Shown here in pieces: positions 7,112 to 14,921 of a DNA stretch of 17,539 bases (within the stretch, counting starts at the first letter, position 1; every line of letters begins with the position of its first letter). A program made the translations under genes and the position numbers. Source of the stretch: CAZSMC01 sp964607755 (GTDB taxonomy: Bacteria; Zhuqueibacterota; Zhuqueibacteria; Residuimicrobiales; Krinioviventaceae); NCBI GenBank assembly GCA_964607755.1, contig CAZSMC010000081.1, positions 1 to 17,539 on the forward strand, written 5' to 3'. Below the pieces are notes generated by a model. It saw only the letters and a program-made list of their open reading frames with translations, was not told the origin of the DNA and ran no database searches.

Positions 7112-8076
7112 GTGGCATTATTTCTTTTCATACTGACATTATTTCTAAGCGCTTTGTTTTCCGGTTCAGAAACTGCTTATGTGTCTTCGAACCGGATAAA
7201 ACTTTTTCTGCGNNNNNNNNNNNNNNNNNNNNNNNNNNNNNNNNNNNNNNNNNNNNNNNNNNNNNNNNNNNNNNNNNNNNNNNNNNNNNNNNNNNNNNNN
7301 NNNNNNNNNNNNTTATTTTTACAAAAGCAGAATTACCCATGTTGGTGAACGAATATGCCCAGAGCGGTTTGTTGGATGACAGCGGTCATTTTCTTTTTCA
7401 TCGGGCACTGGAAATCGGCGACAAAAGAGTTGCAGATGTCATGGTCCCCAGAACAGAAATGATTGCCCTGGAAAAGAACACGCCACGGTCCGAAATCCTC
7501 AAAGTGTTTAACGAGACCGGATTTTCGCGATTACCTGTTTACTCTGAAGAAATCGATCACATCGAAGGCTTGCTTTACGTTTTGGATTTTATCCCTCTTT
7601 CCGAGGATCAGTCTCTTCAACTTCGCCTTCCGTTGTTTTTTCCGCTGCAAATGCGGGTCATGGATGCGCTCAAGCAGTTCAAACAGCAACGCACCAGCGT
7701 GGCACTTGTGATAGATGAACACGGCGGTACCGCTGGTCTGGTAACGATCGAAGATATTGTCGAAGAACTATTTGGCAGCATTATCGACGAATATGACAGT
7801 TCAGAAGCGCTGGTTCAAAAGGAAAGTGAGAGCACTCTTATTGCCGACGGTCGTACCGAAATCGAAAATCTTCGTCTGTATCATCATTTGAATTTACCGG
7901 CCGGCGATTACGTAACTCTTGCTGGATTGATCGAAGATCAACTTGGTACAATCCCCGAAAAAGGCAAGCAGATAAAAATTGGCCATTATCTTTTAACTGT
8001 TTTGGACGTCGATTCCACCCGGATAAAAAAAGTCCGAATCGATGCAAAAAGCAAAAAGATCGCTGCGACTGTTTAG
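7112..8076 (+). CDS. CNNM/CBS-domain membrane protein, CorC/HlyC (hemolysin C) family, interrupted by assembly gap
   Basis: The gene starts at a GTG (7112) with AGGA seven bases upstream. The first 33 residues ('FILTLFLSALFSGSETAYVSSNRIKLFL') are the opening membrane segment of the CNNM/DUF21 domain. 100 N follow. After the gap the frame containing 'FTKAELPMLVNEYAQSGLLDDS' runs to 8076. It holds the 'VADVMVPRTEMIAL' motif, two CBS repeats ('FSRLPVYSEEIDHIEGLLYV', 'VALVIDEHGGTAGLVTIEDIVEELFG') and a CorC_HlyC C-terminal domain ('GDYVTLAGLIEDQLGTIPEKG'). Such proteins are linked to divalent-cation transport or efflux. The two parts are out of frame if the gap is exactly 100 bases. Most of the membrane domain is also missing, so the true gap is probably several hundred bases. 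I see no sign that the gene is really broken. Confidence 0.9.
7213..7312. other. Assembly gap (100 N)
   Basis: Exactly 100 unknown bases lie inside the CorC-type gene. A round 100 is the usual placeholder for a join of unknown length. The frame mismatch and the missing membrane segments of the surrounding gene indicate that the real length differs. Confidence 0.99.
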
Positions 8077-8175
8077 AGTGTCATGGCATTAAATTTAGCG
8101 AGAAGCAAAGGCTCTTGTTGTTTTCGTCCAAATACGGAAAATTCATCGACACGTAAATGGCAACGGAAAATGCAG

Positions 8176-8922
8176 ATGAAAAAGAATAAATCTTGCAAGA
8201 AAATATGCTTTATAAAATTGTACAAAATTTTTATTCTTTGCACTATGGGGCTTTTGCTGAGCTCTGGTCTCGCCAATGCTTGGTGGAAGCCAAGAGATTA
8301 TGCACGTTACGATTACAAGTCATTTGAACAGTACAAAAAGGCTCGCCAGCTTTTATCATTCGAGCACATCGATTATCCTCTTTTACATGCGGCGGTTTTT
8401 TACGAAACCAACCGGCAACGCGATATTCATGATCTGCCGCGATTCCGTCATTCAGAAGCTTTGGAAGAAGCCGCACGAGAACATAGCAAGGATATGGTCG
8501 TTCAGAATTTTTTCTCACACAGAAGCAAAGTGCCCGGTAAAAGAACATTATCACAGCGATTAGCATTGGTCGGTTTGGAAAATGTGACCATGGCTGAAAA
8601 CATTGCCACAGTTTTCGCCATTGATTACCGGGCAGGTCAACCGGTTTTTGTGCCGCCTCAGAATGGTGGCTATTTTAGCTATCAATACAGAGGTGAACCG
8701 ATCAAAAACAGAACATACCTGAACGTAGCAGCGAATGTTGTAGACCAGTGGATGCACTCGCCCGGACATCGCCGGAATATACTGAATCCGCAATATCGTT
8801 GTTTAGGCGTTGGTGCGGCTTTTTACAGAGACGCCGATTTCCACGGCATGCCGTCGTTCAAAGTCACTCAAAACTTTGCCGACAGAGATAAAAGCATGCT
8901 AAAGAAGAGTAACGAAAATTAA
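8176..8922 (+). CDS. Secreted CAP/SCP-domain protein
   Basis: With the start at 8176 the protein has 248 residues. It has a basic N-terminus and hydrophobic core ending 'SGLANA|WW' (cleavage near 35), then a CAP (SCP/PR-1-like) domain. Visible marks are His103 in 'REHSKDMV', 'AENIA' (140-144), 'VVDQWMHSPGHRRNIL' (188-203) with the GHR-N-I-L motif, and 'GVGAAFY'. Bacterial CAP proteins are extracellular and mostly of unknown activity; some act on lipids, peptides or the cell wall. The frame opens earlier, at 8083, but the extra 31 residues would put a non-membrane tail before the signal peptide. ATG 8170 has GGA only four bases away, and 8176 has GGA at a better distance. The domain carries an insert of about 30 residues (150-180, 'PVFVPPQNGGYFSYQYRG') before the last motif. 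It lies about 100 bases after the CorC-type gene. Confidence 0.85.
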   Translation: MKKNKSCKKICFIKLYKIFILCTMGLLLSSGLANAWWKPRDYARYDYKSFEQYKKARQLLSFEHIDYPLLHAAVFYETNRQRDIHDLPRFRHSEALEEAAREHSKDMVVQNFFSHRSKVPGKRTLSQRLALVGLENVTMAENIATVFAIDYRAGQPVFVPPQNGGYFSYQYRGEPIKNRTYLNVAANVVDQWMHSPGHRRNILNPQYRCLGVGAAFYRDADFHGMPSFKVTQNFADRDKSMLKKSNEN

Positions 8923-8943
8923 TCCACGCTCAGGAGGTAAAAT

Positions 8944-9128
8944 ATGGTATTTATACGAATTATACTTTATTTTACTACTTGCTTTTGCCAGTTCAGTACT
9001 TGGCAATGCAAAAAAAAAAGTGAGTTTATCAATAACAGTGTGAGGTGATTACCAGGTTATTAAAAGACAATGGAACCTATCCCAATAATCTAAAGAGGCA
9101 GTTTTTAGATAATTACTGGAAAGAATAG
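8944..9128 (+). pseudogene. Frameshifted remnant of a small exported protein
   Basis: A perfect AGGAGGT ribosome site precedes the ATG at 8944. The first ten codons read MVFIRIILYF. A one-base shift near 8974 then gives LLLAFASSVLGNA, which together form a textbook signal peptide ending in an AxA-like site, followed by a run of ten A (9010-9019) and KKKVSLSITV before a stop. After a further shift at about 9036-9043, protein-like text resumes ('VITRLLKDNGTYPNN' ... 'FLDNYWKE') and ends at TAG 9126-9128. As it stands the ATG frame encodes only 34 residues. Either a short secreted gene has decayed, or the draft has indel errors here. I do not recognise the family. Confidence 0.5.
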
Positions 9129-9176
9129 AATTTTTGTAAAAAGGATCTAAAATTAAAAGCAAAAGCATAATGAATC

Positions 9177-9434
9177 ATGCAAGACAATCCAAAGTTGAAG
9201 ACAATGATTTTGCAGGTTATTAATAATCAGATCGGAGCCAATGATCCTCCCGAGACAAAACGAACGCTCAACAGATTAATTTCGAATGGATACTCAAAAG
9301 AGCAGGCCAAAGAATTAATAGCTTCTGTTCTCGTGAAACATATCTATACAATTCTAAAAAATGAAGAATATTTTGATGAGGCTCAGTACACAAAAGATTT
9401 AAAAAACTTGCCTGAATTGCCAAATGAAGAATGA
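9177..9434 (+). CDS. Small conserved-looking helical protein of unknown function
   Basis: This 85-residue, highly charged protein is predicted mostly helical: 'NDPPETKRTLNRLISNGYSKEQAKELIASVLVKHIYTILK', then 'EYFDEAQYTKDLKNLPELP'. It has no signal peptide or membrane segment. The pattern (Pro-Pro-Glu start, Gly-Tyr turn between two helices, acidic tail ending in a Leu-Pro repeat) looks like a real small domain rather than a chance frame, but I cannot name a family. The ribosome site is poor, and another ATG 7 bases upstream in a different frame gives only a 17-residue peptide. It stands 49 bases before the DUF1080 gene and just after the frameshifted remnant. Function unknown. Confidence 0.65.
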   Translation: MQDNPKLKTMILQVINNQIGANDPPETKRTLNRLISNGYSKEQAKELIASVLVKHIYTILKNEEYFDEAQYTKDLKNLPELPNEE

Positions 9435-9483
9435 TTTCGTCTAATTCAACATAAACCCTTAAACCAACATACGGAGTACAGCA

Positions 9484-10560
9484 ATGCGATTTATGATGTG
9501 TATGTCTTTTATCATTGTGTTATTTGCCTGTTTTCAAATGGCTTTTGCAGGAGGACCGGATCAGAATGATGAGTGGCGGATTCATAGCTGGGAGCGGCCG
9601 CGTCCGCCAGTTGTCGAATCTGCAACGGCGAGCACACAGGAGGAGCCCGGGCGGCCCCCCTCTGACGCCATCGTTCTTTTTGATGGCGGCAACCTGTCGA
9701 AATGGGTTTCGCAGGATGGAAGCGAACCTAAATGGAATCTTGAAAAGAATTACGTCGAGACTGTGCAAGGCGCCGGATACATCCGCACTATTCAGGGATT
9801 CGGTGATTGTCAACTGCATCTGGAATTCATGACGCCTTCTCCGCCACAAGGACAAAGTCAGGGACGCGGCAATAGCGGTGTCTTTTTGATGGGCATTTAT
9901 GAAGTGCAGGTTCTGGATTCCTATAAAAACAAGACCTATGCGGACGGTCAATGCTCGTCGATTTACGGCCAGTATCCTCCGCAAGTCAATTCATCCCGAC
10001 CGCCGGGAGAATGGCAAACCTATGACATCATTTTCAAAGCACCACAATTTAATGACGAAAAAGAGCTGGTCAAACCCGCCTACATTACTGTTTTTCAAAA
10101 TGGTGTGTTAACACAAAACCATGTAAAAATACTCGGTCCGACCAGCTGGTGTTCGCGTACACCCTATAACTGGTCTCCTGAAAAACTACCGCTGGCTTTG
10201 CAGGATCATGGCAATCCGGTGCGCTTTCGCAACATCTGGGTGCGAGAGCTTCCGGCAACCGGAGAGCCCGACGGCTATCGCAAGGAACTTTATTGGGGAG
10301 ATGTGGTTTTGGATAAATACTCCGGTACGTATGAAAGTGACAACGGCTCCAAAGTGGTGATGATCAAAAAAGGCCGCCTGCTTTATCCGAGTTTTCCCGG
10401 CAGTGGCGAACATCCAATCTTTGCTGAATCGAAAACCCGGTTTTATCAAAAGTTTGTCAATGCCGAGTATGAATTTGTAGTTGATGATGACGGCAATCCC
10501 ACCGGGCTCAAAGTCAATGTCACCAGCGGCGGTTGGTCAGAATATAAAAAAATAGATTAA
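9484..10560 (+). CDS. Secreted DUF1080 (3-keto-disaccharide hydrolase family) protein
   Basis: This 358-residue protein has a signal peptide ending near residue 22 (QMAFAG). After a proline-rich linker, a DUF1080 / LamG-like beta-sandwich spans about 62-256: 'DAIVLFDGGNLSKW' (61-74), 'GYIRTIQGFGDCQLHLEF' (98-115), 'GRGNSGVFLMGIYEVQVLDSY' (127-147), 'GEWQTYDIIFKAP', and 'PLALQDHGNPVRFRNIWVREL' near 237-256. These are strong family blocks. A roughly 80-residue C-terminal module ('YSGTYESDNGSKVVMIKKGRLLY' ... 'FVNAEYEFVVDDDGNPTGLKV') resembles the DUF3471-type lipocalin-like appendage. Family members hydrolyse 3-keto-glycosides, the products of Gfo/Idh/MocA or related dehydrogenases, so a link to the oxidoreductase at 5018 is plausible. 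GGAG lies 7 bases before the ATG, and a strong terminator follows directly. Confidence 0.9.
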   Translation: MRFMMCMSFIIVLFACFQMAFAGGPDQNDEWRIHSWERPRPPVVESATASTQEEPGRPPSDAIVLFDGGNLSKWVSQDGSEPKWNLEKNYVETVQGAGYIRTIQGFGDCQLHLEFMTPSPPQGQSQGRGNSGVFLMGIYEVQVLDSYKNKTYADGQCSSIYGQYPPQVNSSRPPGEWQTYDIIFKAPQFNDEKELVKPAYITVFQNGVLTQNHVKILGPTSWCSRTPYNWSPEKLPLALQDHGNPVRFRNIWVRELPATGEPDGYRKELYWGDVVLDKYSGTYESDNGSKVVMIKKGRLLYPSFPGSGEHPIFAESKTRFYQKFVNAEYEFVVDDDGNPTGLKVNVTSGGWSEYKKID

Positions 10561-10568
10561 ACCAGATC

Positions 10569-10599
10569 ACGGGCCGCAAAAATTTGCGGCCCCGTTTTT
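10569..10599 (+). terminator. Rho-independent terminator after the DUF1080 gene
   Basis: GGGCCGCAAA (10571-10580) pairs perfectly with TTTGCGGCCC (10583-10592). The arms can extend outward with one bulge (ACG...CGT), and TTTTTC follows at 10595-10600. The GC-rich stem and T-run make this the clearest terminator in the window. It separates the DUF1080 transcript from the aminopeptidase gene. Confidence 0.85.
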
Positions 10600-10651
10600 C
10601 TCTGCACTGCTCGAACGAAAAATACAAATGTCTAAAAGTGACGGTGGAAAC

Positions 10652-13642
10652 ATGAAAACTCCTTTGAATACGATTATTGTTCTGCTCACCGGTATAACGG
10701 TTCTGTTGGCTCAGTCCGAATTCGATGACGATGAATTGTTGCGCGCAAAATCCCGGTCCATGGAGCGGCTGGCTAAAAAACTAATGTTAGCCAATACTCA
10801 GGCTACGTTAAATCAGGAGTTATTCGACGTAAAATATTATGGACTTGATTTGAACCTCGATGTGTCTGAAAAAATAATTGATGGCGCAGTAGTTGTCAGA
10901 GGTCTGGCACGTTCGAATTTATCAAAAGTTGAATTGAATTTTCTGGATAACATGACTGTAGATTCTGTGACTGTGGATGAGGAAAAGCTCACATTTCAGC
11001 ATGATAATAATATTTTATCAGTGAATTTACTGCAAACAACTGCTCAGGGAGAATTGTTTACCTTTCAGGTTTTTTATCACGGTCATCCGGCATCCGGTGG
11101 ATTCGGCCCGTTCGGATTTGATTCGTATAACGGCAAACCAATGATCTGGTCACTCAGCGAGCCGTTTGGCGCCCGTCACTGGTGGCCGTGCAAAGATATC
11201 CCGTCTGACAAAGCCGATTCAGTGGATATTCGCGTCACTGTGCCATCACATCTCATTGTGGCGTCAAACGGAGTGCTGGTCGAACGCCACGAACAAGGCG
11301 ACAAAGCGATGTACCACTGGCATGAAGGTTATCCCATCACCACTTATCTGGTTTCTGTGGCCATTCATCCCTATCACACTTATTCAGATTGGTACATCTC
11401 TGCTTTGGGTGATTCCATGGAAGTTCAATTTTACGTGTTCAAAGACCACTTGCCCATGCTTCGTGAAGATTATGCCAAAACTGTCGAAATGATCAGGATT
11501 TTCTCCCAGCTATTTGGCGAATATCCTTTTATCGACGAAAAATACGGTCACGCCGAATTTACCTGGGGTGGGGGAATGGAGCATCAAACTTTGACCAGTC
11601 TGGGCGGTTGGAGTGAGATACTGATTGCCCATGAGCTGGCTCATCAATGGTGGGGTGACATGGTGACATGCGCGGATTTTCATCACATCTGGCTGAACGA
11701 AGGTTTTGCCACTTATTCTGAGGCGTTGTGGATCGAGGAAAAGTATGGCGAACAGAGATTCCACCAGCACATGCGCCATAAAATGTACCATGGCTCGGGC
11801 ACAATTTATGTCGAAAATCCCCAATCAGAAAATATTTTCGATTATGGATTATCCTATGCCAAAGGTGCCTGGGTTGTTCACATGCTGCGGCATGTTGTCG
11901 GCGATAAAACATTTTACAAAATCTTGCAGCAATATCGCGAGCAATACTTGTACGATGCTGCAACCACTGAAGATTTTCGTAACGTATGCGAGAATGTCAG
12001 TGGCCTGGACTTTGAACAATTTTTTCAGCAATGGATCTACCAGTCGGGTTTCCCGGATTATGAATATTTTTGGTCTGCGAATAAAACAAACGAGGGTGAA
12101 CACAATGTGACGGTAACTGTCCGTCAAACCCAGGATTACCTTTTTCACATGCCGCTGGATATCACGTTTGTTGGTAATGGCAAGGACACGACATTGGTTT
12201 TTGAGAATAATCAACGGACTCGGCAATTTTCGGTTGTGCTGCCTTTTTCTCCGGTCATGGTTATTCTGGATAAAGATAACTGGGTTTTGAAAAGGGTGGA
12301 CGAGATCAAAACACCGGTTTTCGAGTTGCAGTCTTTTGAAATCAAAGATATGCAAGGACAGGTTGTGCAGCGCCTCAATCCAGGAGAATCAGTTTATCTG
12401 GACCTGAGTTTTCTCAATGCCGGCATCAAAGCTGAAGATGTGATTATCGAGCTTGCTGCCGATTACGCAGACATAGCCATTGAACCTGCCAGGCATACTA
12501 TTGATTTGGTCGATAAAAACAGTGCTTTTTCGGTTGATGGACTATTTACCATTCATGCCTCAGCTCATGCCGAGCCTCGTTTGCTACGAGTAAATATAAA
12601 TGTCTATACCGCCGATGGTTTAGTTGATCAAGAATTTACTATCCAATTGCCACTCGGCCAGTCGACCGTGCTGTTCGTAGATGACGATCAGGGCAAAACT
12701 TATGAGAGTTATTATCAGAATATGGCACGGAAAACAGGTGTTCTTGCGGAGATGTGGAATGTAAATGAAAATGGCGTGCCTGATGTTAAAGAGTTGTCGC
12801 CATACAAATCCGTGGTCTGGTTCACCGGCGATGACCGTGAGACCACTTTGACCTCTGAAGAGCAAACCGTGATACGAGATTATCTTGGCCAGGGTGGCCG
12901 TTTGCTTGTCACCGGACAGGATATTGGTTATGATTTGGTTGAGGCAGGAACGAACAGCGATTCTGTTTTCTTTGCCACTGTGTTGCATGCCCGTTTTCTC
13001 AGCGATGCGTCCGGTCAAATGTCAGTGGTTGGTATTCCAGGCGATCCGGTCGGGAATGCTTTAGCCGTCCGGTTTGAGGACATGTACGGCGGCGCTAACA
13101 ATCAAAACTCGCCGAGCATAATTGAAGCGATAGCGCCAGCTCACATCAGTTTCCAATATTTGCCTGGTAAGCAAGGTGCCGGATTGCGTTATGAAAATCC
13201 CGTGGAAAAAAGTAAACTCGTTTACCTGGCATTTGGCATGGAAGGGATAGCCGGACCAAAAGACGATTCGGCCGCAATGGTGTTGCAGAGTATTCTCAAC
13301 TGGCTTGAAAAACCGGTCGAGACGAGCGTCACCAGAAACTATAAAGTGCCAACGGCATTTTCAATTTCACAGAATTATCCGAATCCGTTCAATCCCCAAA
13401 CGGCAATTGATGTTCGCGTCCCATCCCGGGCACAAGTCGAGATTGTCATTACAAACACGATAGGCCAACGAATTCGTGGCTGGACTGTCGGAGAAATGAT
13501 GCCAGGAACTCATACCCTTCATTGGGATGGTTTGAATGCGGCAGGCACGCCAGTCGTTAGCGGTTTGTATATTCTTTCGATCAGAATGAAATTGGAGAAT
13601 AAAGTAATGAAAAGCTCGATTAAGATGATAAAGCTTGAATAA
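10652..13642 (+). CDS. Secreted M1-family zinc aminopeptidase with C-terminal sorting domain
   Basis: I start at ATG 10652, which has GGTGGA just upstream and opens directly into a signal peptide (MKTPLNTIIVLLTGITVLLAQ). The frame itself opens 24 bases earlier. The 996-residue protein has an N-terminal M1 beta domain, then 'WGGGMEHQT' (305-313, the exopeptidase GxMEx motif with His where Asn is usual). The zinc site is HELAH (327-331) plus Glu350 in 'WLNEGFATYSE', exactly 18 residues apart. 'SYAKGAWVVHMLRHVVG' marks the usual catalytic-tyrosine region. The typical ERAP1-C part is absent. Instead there is an Ig-like stretch (about 560-665), an alpha/beta segment from about 670 ('VLFVDDDQGKTYES', 'SVVWFTGDDRETTLT', 'GGRLLVTGQDIGYDL') resembling ThuA/glutamine-amidotransferase-like folds, and from about 900 a FlgD-Ig/type IX-like sorting domain ('SISQNYPNPFNPQTAI' ... 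'LYILSIRM'). It is probably cell-surface or secreted and degrades peptides. Confidence 0.93.
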   Translation: MKTPLNTIIVLLTGITVLLAQSEFDDDELLRAKSRSMERLAKKLMLANTQATLNQELFDVKYYGLDLNLDVSEKIIDGAVVVRGLARSNLSKVELNFLDNMTVDSVTVDEEKLTFQHDNNILSVNLLQTTAQGELFTFQVFYHGHPASGGFGPFGFDSYNGKPMIWSLSEPFGARHWWPCKDIPSDKADSVDIRVTVPSHLIVASNGVLVERHEQGDKAMYHWHEGYPITTYLVSVAIHPYHTYSDWYISALGDSMEVQFYVFKDHLPMLREDYAKTVEMIRIFSQLFGEYPFIDEKYGHAEFTWGGGMEHQTLTSLGGWSEILIAHELAHQWWGDMVTCADFHHIWLNEGFATYSEALWIEEKYGEQRFHQHMRHKMYHGSGTIYVENPQSENIFDYGLSYAKGAWVVHMLRHVVGDKTFYKILQQYREQYLYDAATTEDFRNVCENVSGLDFEQFFQQWIYQSGFPDYEYFWSANKTNEGEHNVTVTVRQTQDYLFHMPLDITFVGNGKDTTLVFENNQRTRQFSVVLPFSPVMVILDKDNWVLKRVDEIKTPVFELQSFEIKDMQGQVVQRLNPGESVYLDLSFLNAGIKAEDVIIELAADYADIAIEPARHTIDLVDKNSAFSVDGLFTIHASAHAEPRLLRVNINVYTADGLVDQEFTIQLPLGQSTVLFVDDDQGKTYESYYQNMARKTGVLAEMWNVNENGVPDVKELSPYKSVVWFTGDDRETTLTSEEQTVIRDYLGQGGRLLVTGQDIGYDLVEAGTNSDSVFFATVLHARFLSDASGQMSVVGIPGDPVGNALAVRFEDMYGGANNQNSPSIIEAIAPAHISFQYLPGKQGAGLRYENPVEKSKLVYLAFGMEGIAGPKDDSAAMVLQSILNWLEKPVETSVTRNYKVPTAFSISQNYPNPFNPQTAIDVRVPSRAQVEIVITNTIGQRIRGWTVGEMMPGTHTLHWDGLNAAGTPVVSGLYILSIRMKLENKVMKSSIKMIKLE

Positions 13643-13708
13643 ACTTTTGATGCTGGATACGATTGTCAATTATTTTCACAGATATGTTTAAAATGCAAGT
13701 AGGAAAAA

Positions 13709-13747
13709 ATGAAAGTAATAATTGCATTATGTATTCTTTTTGGGTAA
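13709..13747 (+). pseudogene. Possible decapitated signal peptide remnant
   Basis: An AGGA ribosome site precedes an ATG that encodes MKVIIALCILFG and then a TAA stop. The 12 residues look like the start of an export signal cut short. It could be the 5' end of a gene whose remainder was lost. It is too short to be sure. Confidence 0.2.
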
Positions 13748-13782
13748 ATTAAAAATGATTAGACAATTAAGGGTGTTTATCC

Positions 13783-14010
13783 ATGAGTGAATATCAAATC
13801 AGCATGGAAGAAATCGAGCGCGATTCGTCGAGCTTTTTGGAACGAGTTAAAGCTGGGGAATCATTGATCATTTTAAAAAACGGCGAGCCTTTTGCAAAAG
13901 TAAAGCCGGTCAAATCTCGGAAAAGAGAAAAGAGACCATACGGACTTTGCCAGGGTGATTTTATCGTTCCTGATGATTTTGATGATCCTTTACCTGAAGA
14001 TATGATATAA
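13783..14010 (+). CDS. Phd/YefM-family antitoxin-like protein (no toxin seen)
   Basis: This 75-residue protein matches the type II antitoxin pattern. The DNA-binding N-terminus is 'ISMEEIERDSSSFLERVKAGESLIILKNGEPFAKVKPV' (residues 6-43), with the typical 'GE-I--NG-P-A-L-P'-like spacing. A disordered, acidic toxin-neutralising tail follows ('PYGLCQGDFIVPDDFDDPLPEDMI'), whose wording is typical of antitoxins paired with PIN-domain (VapC-like) toxins. Such proteins normally repress their own operon. No PIN or RelE/Doc-type frame follows: the next gene, 26 bases on, is an SDR oxidoreductase. It is therefore an orphan antitoxin or the survivor of a lost pair. Its start has a weak ribosome site (AAGGGTG about 10 bases before). 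Confidence 0.85.
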   Translation: MSEYQISMEEIERDSSSFLERVKAGESLIILKNGEPFAKVKPVKSRKREKRPYGLCQGDFIVPDDFDDPLPEDMI

Positions 14011-14036
14011 ATCACTCATTTGCTATTAACATATGG

Positions 14037-14915
14037 ATGAGAAGGATTTTCCAGGGGATGAAAAAATTTACAAATAATCGTCAAACTATCAAATCTCAGT
14101 CAACACCTGTTGTTCTCGTGACCGGAGCAACATCCGGGATTGGTAACGCAATCGCAATCCATTTGCATCAAAAGGGCTATACAGTTTACGGAGCCGGGCG
14201 CAGCGTCCAACCTCATTCCGGCTATCCATTTCATGCTCTGAAAATGGATGTGAATGTTAACGAATCGGTAAACAGAGCCATAAATACAATCCTGCAACAA
14301 GAGCAGCGTATCGATGCGGTGATAAACAATGCTGGAATTGCCATAACCGGAGCTGCTGAAGATACTGCTGTGCCGGAAGCTGAAGCGCAATTGAATACAA
14401 ATTTTTTCGGGGTACACCGGGTTTGTCACGCTGTTTTGCCTGTCATGCGACAACAGAAAAGTGGGATCATCATAAACACAAGTTCGATTGGCGGTATTGT
14501 AGCCATTCCCTTTCAGGCGATTTACAGCGCCAGTAAATTTGCAATTGAGGGCTACACAGAGGCTCTGCGAATGGAGGTTGCTCCCTGGAATATTCGCGTC
14601 GTTCTTGTTGAACCAGGCAATTTCAAAACCCCTATCACCAAAAACAGACAGCAGACTGCTCATTCTGCACATTCTCAGTATCAGGATTGGTTTCATCGTG
14701 CTCACGAAACTATATCTCGCGATGAGCAGAATGGTCCATCGCCGGATCAGATCGCTGTTCTCATTGAATCTATTATTAAAAAGAAACATCCCAAATTGCG
14801 ATATATGTGCGGGTCTCTCGTGGACAATGCTGCGCCTTTTTGCCGAAAATGGCTGCCCCAATCCTGGTTTGAATTTTTTATGAAAATGTATTTCGGTATT
14901 TCTGCGAAATCGTAA
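14037..14915 (+). CDS. Short-chain dehydrogenase/reductase (SDR), classical type
   Basis: This 292-residue enzyme has the classical SDR set. The cofactor motif is TGATSGIG (29-36), Asp71 follows a beta strand, and NNAG is at 97-100. The catalytic tetrad positions are Asn122, Ser150 ('IINTSSIGG'), Tyr163 and Lys167 (YSASK), followed by 'VEPGNFKTP'. An Arg after the first glycine motif region ('GAGRSVQ') suggests NADP use. The C-terminal tail ('FCRKWLPQSWFEFFMKMYFG') resembles members acting on lipids, steroids or retinoid-like alcohols, but the substrate cannot be told. The start is uncertain: ATG 14037 has little ribosome site, while ATG 14058 has AGGGG touching it, which is too close. The first 20 residues are not typical of the fold. 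The gene lies between an orphan antitoxin and a barrel fragment, in an accessory-looking patch. Confidence 0.92.
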   Translation: MRRIFQGMKKFTNNRQTIKSQSTPVVLVTGATSGIGNAIAIHLHQKGYTVYGAGRSVQPHSGYPFHALKMDVNVNESVNRAINTILQQEQRIDAVINNAGIAITGAAEDTAVPEAEAQLNTNFFGVHRVCHAVLPVMRQQKSGIIINTSSIGGIVAIPFQAIYSASKFAIEGYTEALRMEVAPWNIRVVLVEPGNFKTPITKNRQQTAHSAHSQYQDWFHRAHETISRDEQNGPSPDQIAVLIESIIKKKHPKLRYMCGSLVDNAAPFCRKWLPQSWFEFFMKMYFGISAKS

Positions 14916-14921
14916 AGTGAA

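Noticed and set aside
7339..8076. Separate gene starting at the Met after the gap
   Set aside because: The frame stays open upstream into the N run with family-like residues (FTKAELP), so this is the internal part of the CorC-type gene, not a start.
8083..8175. Upstream start for the CAP-domain protein
   Set aside because: It would place 31 polar, non-signal residues before a clear signal peptide; an internal ATG at 8170 or 8176 fits better.
11849..12355. Minus-strand open frame of 168 residues
   Set aside because: Shadow of the M1 aminopeptidase coding sequence, without motifs.
14100..14861. Minus-strand open frame of 253 residues
   Set aside because: It lies fully antisense to the SDR gene, shows no family motifs and is rich in Ser/Arg/Cys text typical of shadow frames.
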